In this document: positions 62,149 to 64,000 of the stretch, piece by piece | Numbering within the stretch: position 1 is the first letter of the stretch | Layout: each line of letters starts with the position of its first letter | Source: Pseudomonas lijiangensis | GTDB taxonomy: Bacteria; Pseudomonadota; Gammaproteobacteria; Pseudomonadales; Pseudomonadaceae | Direction of reading: 5' to 3' | Length of the DNA stretch: 64,000 bases | Assembly (NCBI RefSeq): GCF_018968705.1 | Contig: NZ_CP076668.1 | Coordinates: 2,429,001-2,493,000, forward strand | The notes under the pieces: generated by a model | Told to the model about the DNA's origin: nothing | Databases searched by the model: none | What the model saw: only the letters and a program-made list of their open reading frames with translations | Program-made: the position numbers and the translations under genes

Positions 62149-62457
62149 CTTGCTGACCACCAGTTGATGGGAGCGGGTCAGCAAGTCCCTGATTTCTTCA
62201 TCGCTCAAGGCATGGGGCTGCTGGACACTGATCCAGTGGGCCCGCGCCAGATAAGGTGCCGGGCGAATCCCCGGGCGATCCACATAGCCCAGGAACAGAT
62301 CCGGATTGACCTTGAACGACAAGCCCTGGCCTGCAAGGTCCATCACCGCGAACATCTTTTTCTCGGCAATGGAGAACACGCGTACGCCACCCCATTTGTA
62401 GTCTTCACGGGCTCCGGGCAGGCTCAGGCAGAAACGGGCGATATCTTCGGTTTGCAT
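62113..62457 (-). CDS. MmcQ/YjbR family DNA-binding-like protein
   Basis: Protein of 114 residues from the ATG at 62457. The YjbR pattern is visible: DIARFCLSLPGAREDYKWGG near the N-terminus, KMFAVMDLAGQGLSFKVNP in the middle and RAHWISVQQPHALSDEEI near the end. The fold is related to a CyaY-like or double-wing DNA-binding form, but no function is established. Single gene. Confidence 0.9.
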   Translation of the reverse strand: MQTEDIARFCLSLPGAREDYKWGGVRVFSIAEKKMFAVMDLAGQGLSFKVNPDLFLGYVDRPGIRPAPYLARAHWISVQQPHALSDEEIRDLLTRSHQLVVSKLPKRLQVALKL

Positions 62458-62574
62458 GGTTCGGGCAGCCTCCATTTCTAAATTGTTCGATAGTCGCACG
62501 AATAATCCCCGAGTGGATTGTCTGCCCGTGCGGCTGTGTCTACTGTGCATCTTTTGTCTTGTCGGGAGCCTGAA

Positions 62575-63366
62575 ATGTCTACTGTGCAACTCTCTGAAGG
62601 TGAACTCAATTATCTGCTGGAAGGCCCGACCGATGCGCCCGTGCTGGTGTTGTCCAACTCACTGGGCACCGATCTGCACATGTGGGATGCGCAGATGCCG
62701 GCATTCACCCGGCATTTTCGCGTACTGCGTTACGACACTCGCGGCCATGGCCGCTCTCTGGTCAGCGAAGGCCCTTACAGTATCGAACGCAATGGTCGTG
62801 ATGTGCTGGCGTTGCTGGATGCGCTGCATATCGACAAGGTGTCTTTCTGCGGTCTGTCCATGGGCGGGCTGATCGGTCAATGGCTGGCGATCAATGCGCC
62901 CGAGCGTCTTGAGCGTGTGGTGCTGTGCAACACCGCATCGAAGATCGGCACGCCTGAGGTGTGGAATCCACGCATCGAGACCGTACTGCGCGATGGCAAG
63001 AACGCCATGATCGCGCTGCGGGATGCCTCGATTGCGCGCTGGTTCACGCCTGAGTTCGCTGTGGCCGAGCCTGAAAAAGTCGAAAGCATCGTTGGCATGC
63101 TGGCGCAGACCTCGCCCCAGGGTTATGCCGCCAACTGCGCCGCTGTGCGCGATGCCGATTTCCGTGACCTGATTGCCTCCATCGGCCTGCCGGTTCTGGT
63201 GGTGTGCGGCACTCAGGATGCCGTGACCACACCGGCAGACGGGCGCTTCATGATCGAGCGTATTCAGGGCGCACAGATGATCGAGCTGCATGCGGCGCAT
63301 CTGTCGAACGTCGAGGCAGGGGAATTGTTCATGCAGCCCGTGCTGGCATTTCTGACTGGCGAATGA
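62575..63366 (+). CDS. pcaD: 3-oxoadipate enol-lactonase
   Basis: Alpha/beta hydrolase of 263 residues. The nucleophile elbow is CGLSMGG near residue 95, the acid is the Asp in CGTQDAVTTPAD near 214 and the His is in LHAAHLSNVE near 242. The oxyanion segment is SNSLGTDLHMWD. It opens the enol-lactone of the beta-ketoadipate pathway. No other pca genes are in view, so pathway membership rests on sequence; the adjacent LysR gene may be its regulator, but PcaD is often near PcaR/PcaQ elsewhere. Confidence 0.88.
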   Translation: MSTVQLSEGELNYLLEGPTDAPVLVLSNSLGTDLHMWDAQMPAFTRHFRVLRYDTRGHGRSLVSEGPYSIERNGRDVLALLDALHIDKVSFCGLSMGGLIGQWLAINAPERLERVVLCNTASKIGTPEVWNPRIETVLRDGKNAMIALRDASIARWFTPEFAVAEPEKVESIVGMLAQTSPQGYAANCAAVRDADFRDLIASIGLPVLVVCGTQDAVTTPADGRFMIERIQGAQMIELHAAHLSNVEAGELFMQPVLAFLTGE

Positions 63367-63429
63367 CTCACGCTGTCCCCACCCCCGTAGCGCTGCCATA
63401 ATCGCCACTCAGAATGCGAGGGTGGCGCG

Positions 63430-64000
63430 GTGTTTGATCTCAATGATCTGTTCTATTTCGTTCAGGTGGTCGAGTGCCAGGGATTTGCGGCGGCCAGTCG
63501 CAAGCTGGGTATTCCCAAGTCCAAGCTCAGTCGCCGGGTGGCAGGGCTTGAAGAGCGCCTTGGGGTCAGGCTGATTCAGCGCTCCACACGCAAGTTTGCC
63601 GTCACCGAAAGCGGCCGTGATTACTACGGCCACTGTGTCGCGATGATGGTCGAGGCCGAGGCTGCCGAAGAAGCCATCGCCCGTTCCAGGGCCGAGCCTC
63701 AAGGGCGAGTGAGCATCAGTTGCCCGCCGGGGCTGGCAGCCATGGGCGTCAGTGAAACCATTGCCCGTTTCATGGTGGCCCATCCCAAGGTTCAGGTGCA
63801 TGTCGAAAGCTCCAATCGGCGCGTCGATCCCTTGACCGAAAACATCGATATCGCCTTGCGCGTTCGCTTTCCGCCTCTGGAGGATGACGGGCTGGTGGTC
63901 AAGATTCTCGGGCACAGTGCCCAGCGTCTGGTTGCGCATCCGGCACTGGCCAGCCAGTTGTCCGCCACGCCCACTTTTGAAGAGCTGTCGGCCATGCCCA
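63430..64000 (+). CDS. LysR-family regulator, cut by right edge
   Basis: LysR-type transcription factor whose C-terminus is missing. GTG at 63430 is preceded by GAGGGTGG. The N-terminal helix-turn-helix reads FAAASRKLGIPKSKLSRRVAG (about 20-40), followed by the linker helix and the start of the effector-binding domain (GRVSISCPPGLAAMG). About 190 residues are visible. It resembles AaeR/DmlR-type regulators in the winged-helix region; its target is unknown. Confidence 0.92.
   Translation, partial: MFDLNDLFYFVQVVECQGFAAASRKLGIPKSKLSRRVAGLEERLGVRLIQRSTRKFAVTESGRDYYGHCVAMMVEAEAAEEAIARSRAEPQGRVSISCPPGLAAMGVSETIARFMVAHPKVQVHVESSNRRVDPLTENIDIALRVRFPPLEDDGLVVKILGHSAQRLVAHPALASQLSATPTFEELSAMP

Overview
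The window is a stretch of chromosome from a fluorescent Pseudomonas, apparently plant- or soil-associated. The evidence is a complete ABC-type mannitol/arabitol operon (mtlEFGKDYZ with an AraC-type MtlR), an aerobic-type cobalamin gene set, a periplasmic cis/trans fatty acid isomerase, CysI next to a DUF934 protein, and Pseudomonas-style short palindromic repeats at gene ends. I cannot name a species. No rRNA, tRNA, prophage, insertion sequence or CRISPR array was seen. Both edges cut a gene: an alcohol dehydrogenase on the left and a LysR regulator on the right.

Layout. 1-4.8 kb: zinc alcohol dehydrogenase, a GAF-GAF-GGDEF-EAL protein and an unknown 185-residue protein. 4.8-14.2 kb: mannitol operon on the minus strand, followed upstream by mtlR. 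14.3-16.4 kb: cobF and a glycosyltransferase. 16.4-27.5 kb: a dense signalling island made of a single-domain response regulator, a CHASE3-GAF hybrid kinase with three receivers, CheR and CheB catalytic proteins, a REC-kinase, another response regulator and, on the opposite strand, a KaiC-like double RecA ATPase coupled to a PAS hybrid kinase. 27.6-35.9 kb: housekeeping and lipid-related genes (crotonase, NudC, TauE/SafE, Gfo/Idh, SDR, APH-like kinase, SCP2, phosphoglycerate-mutase-like, SohB). 35.9-48.1 kb: DUF934-cysI, an orphan sugar-binding protein, B12-dependent metH, cti, an acyltransferase and nfuA. 48.2-57.5 kb: the cobalamin region, cobM-cobE-cbtA-cbtB on the minus strand and cobW-cobN-chlI/chlD on the plus strand, each with its own cobalamin riboswitch, back to back. 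57.5-64 kb: a small unknown gene, a VpsR/NtrC-like regulator, a nadR-like kinase with pnuC, uppP with a DUF1294 gene, an MmcQ/YjbR protein, pcaD and a LysR gene.

The most striking signal is at 56844-56891. The chlI-like ATPase gene ends in a slippery A AAA AAG heptamer directly followed by a 13-bp hairpin, and the -1 frame reads on without a stop into a von Willebrand A domain. This is the architecture of a programmed -1 frameshift that would make two cobaltochelatase subunits (about 339 and 560 residues) from one gene. The signalling island is the second candidate for under-described biology: chemotaxis-type CheR/CheB enzymes without any chemoreceptor, beside a KaiC homologue without KaiA or KaiB.

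Two repeat families occur between genes: a 20-bp palindromic arm at five loci and a larger composite element of about 120-145 bp at two loci.
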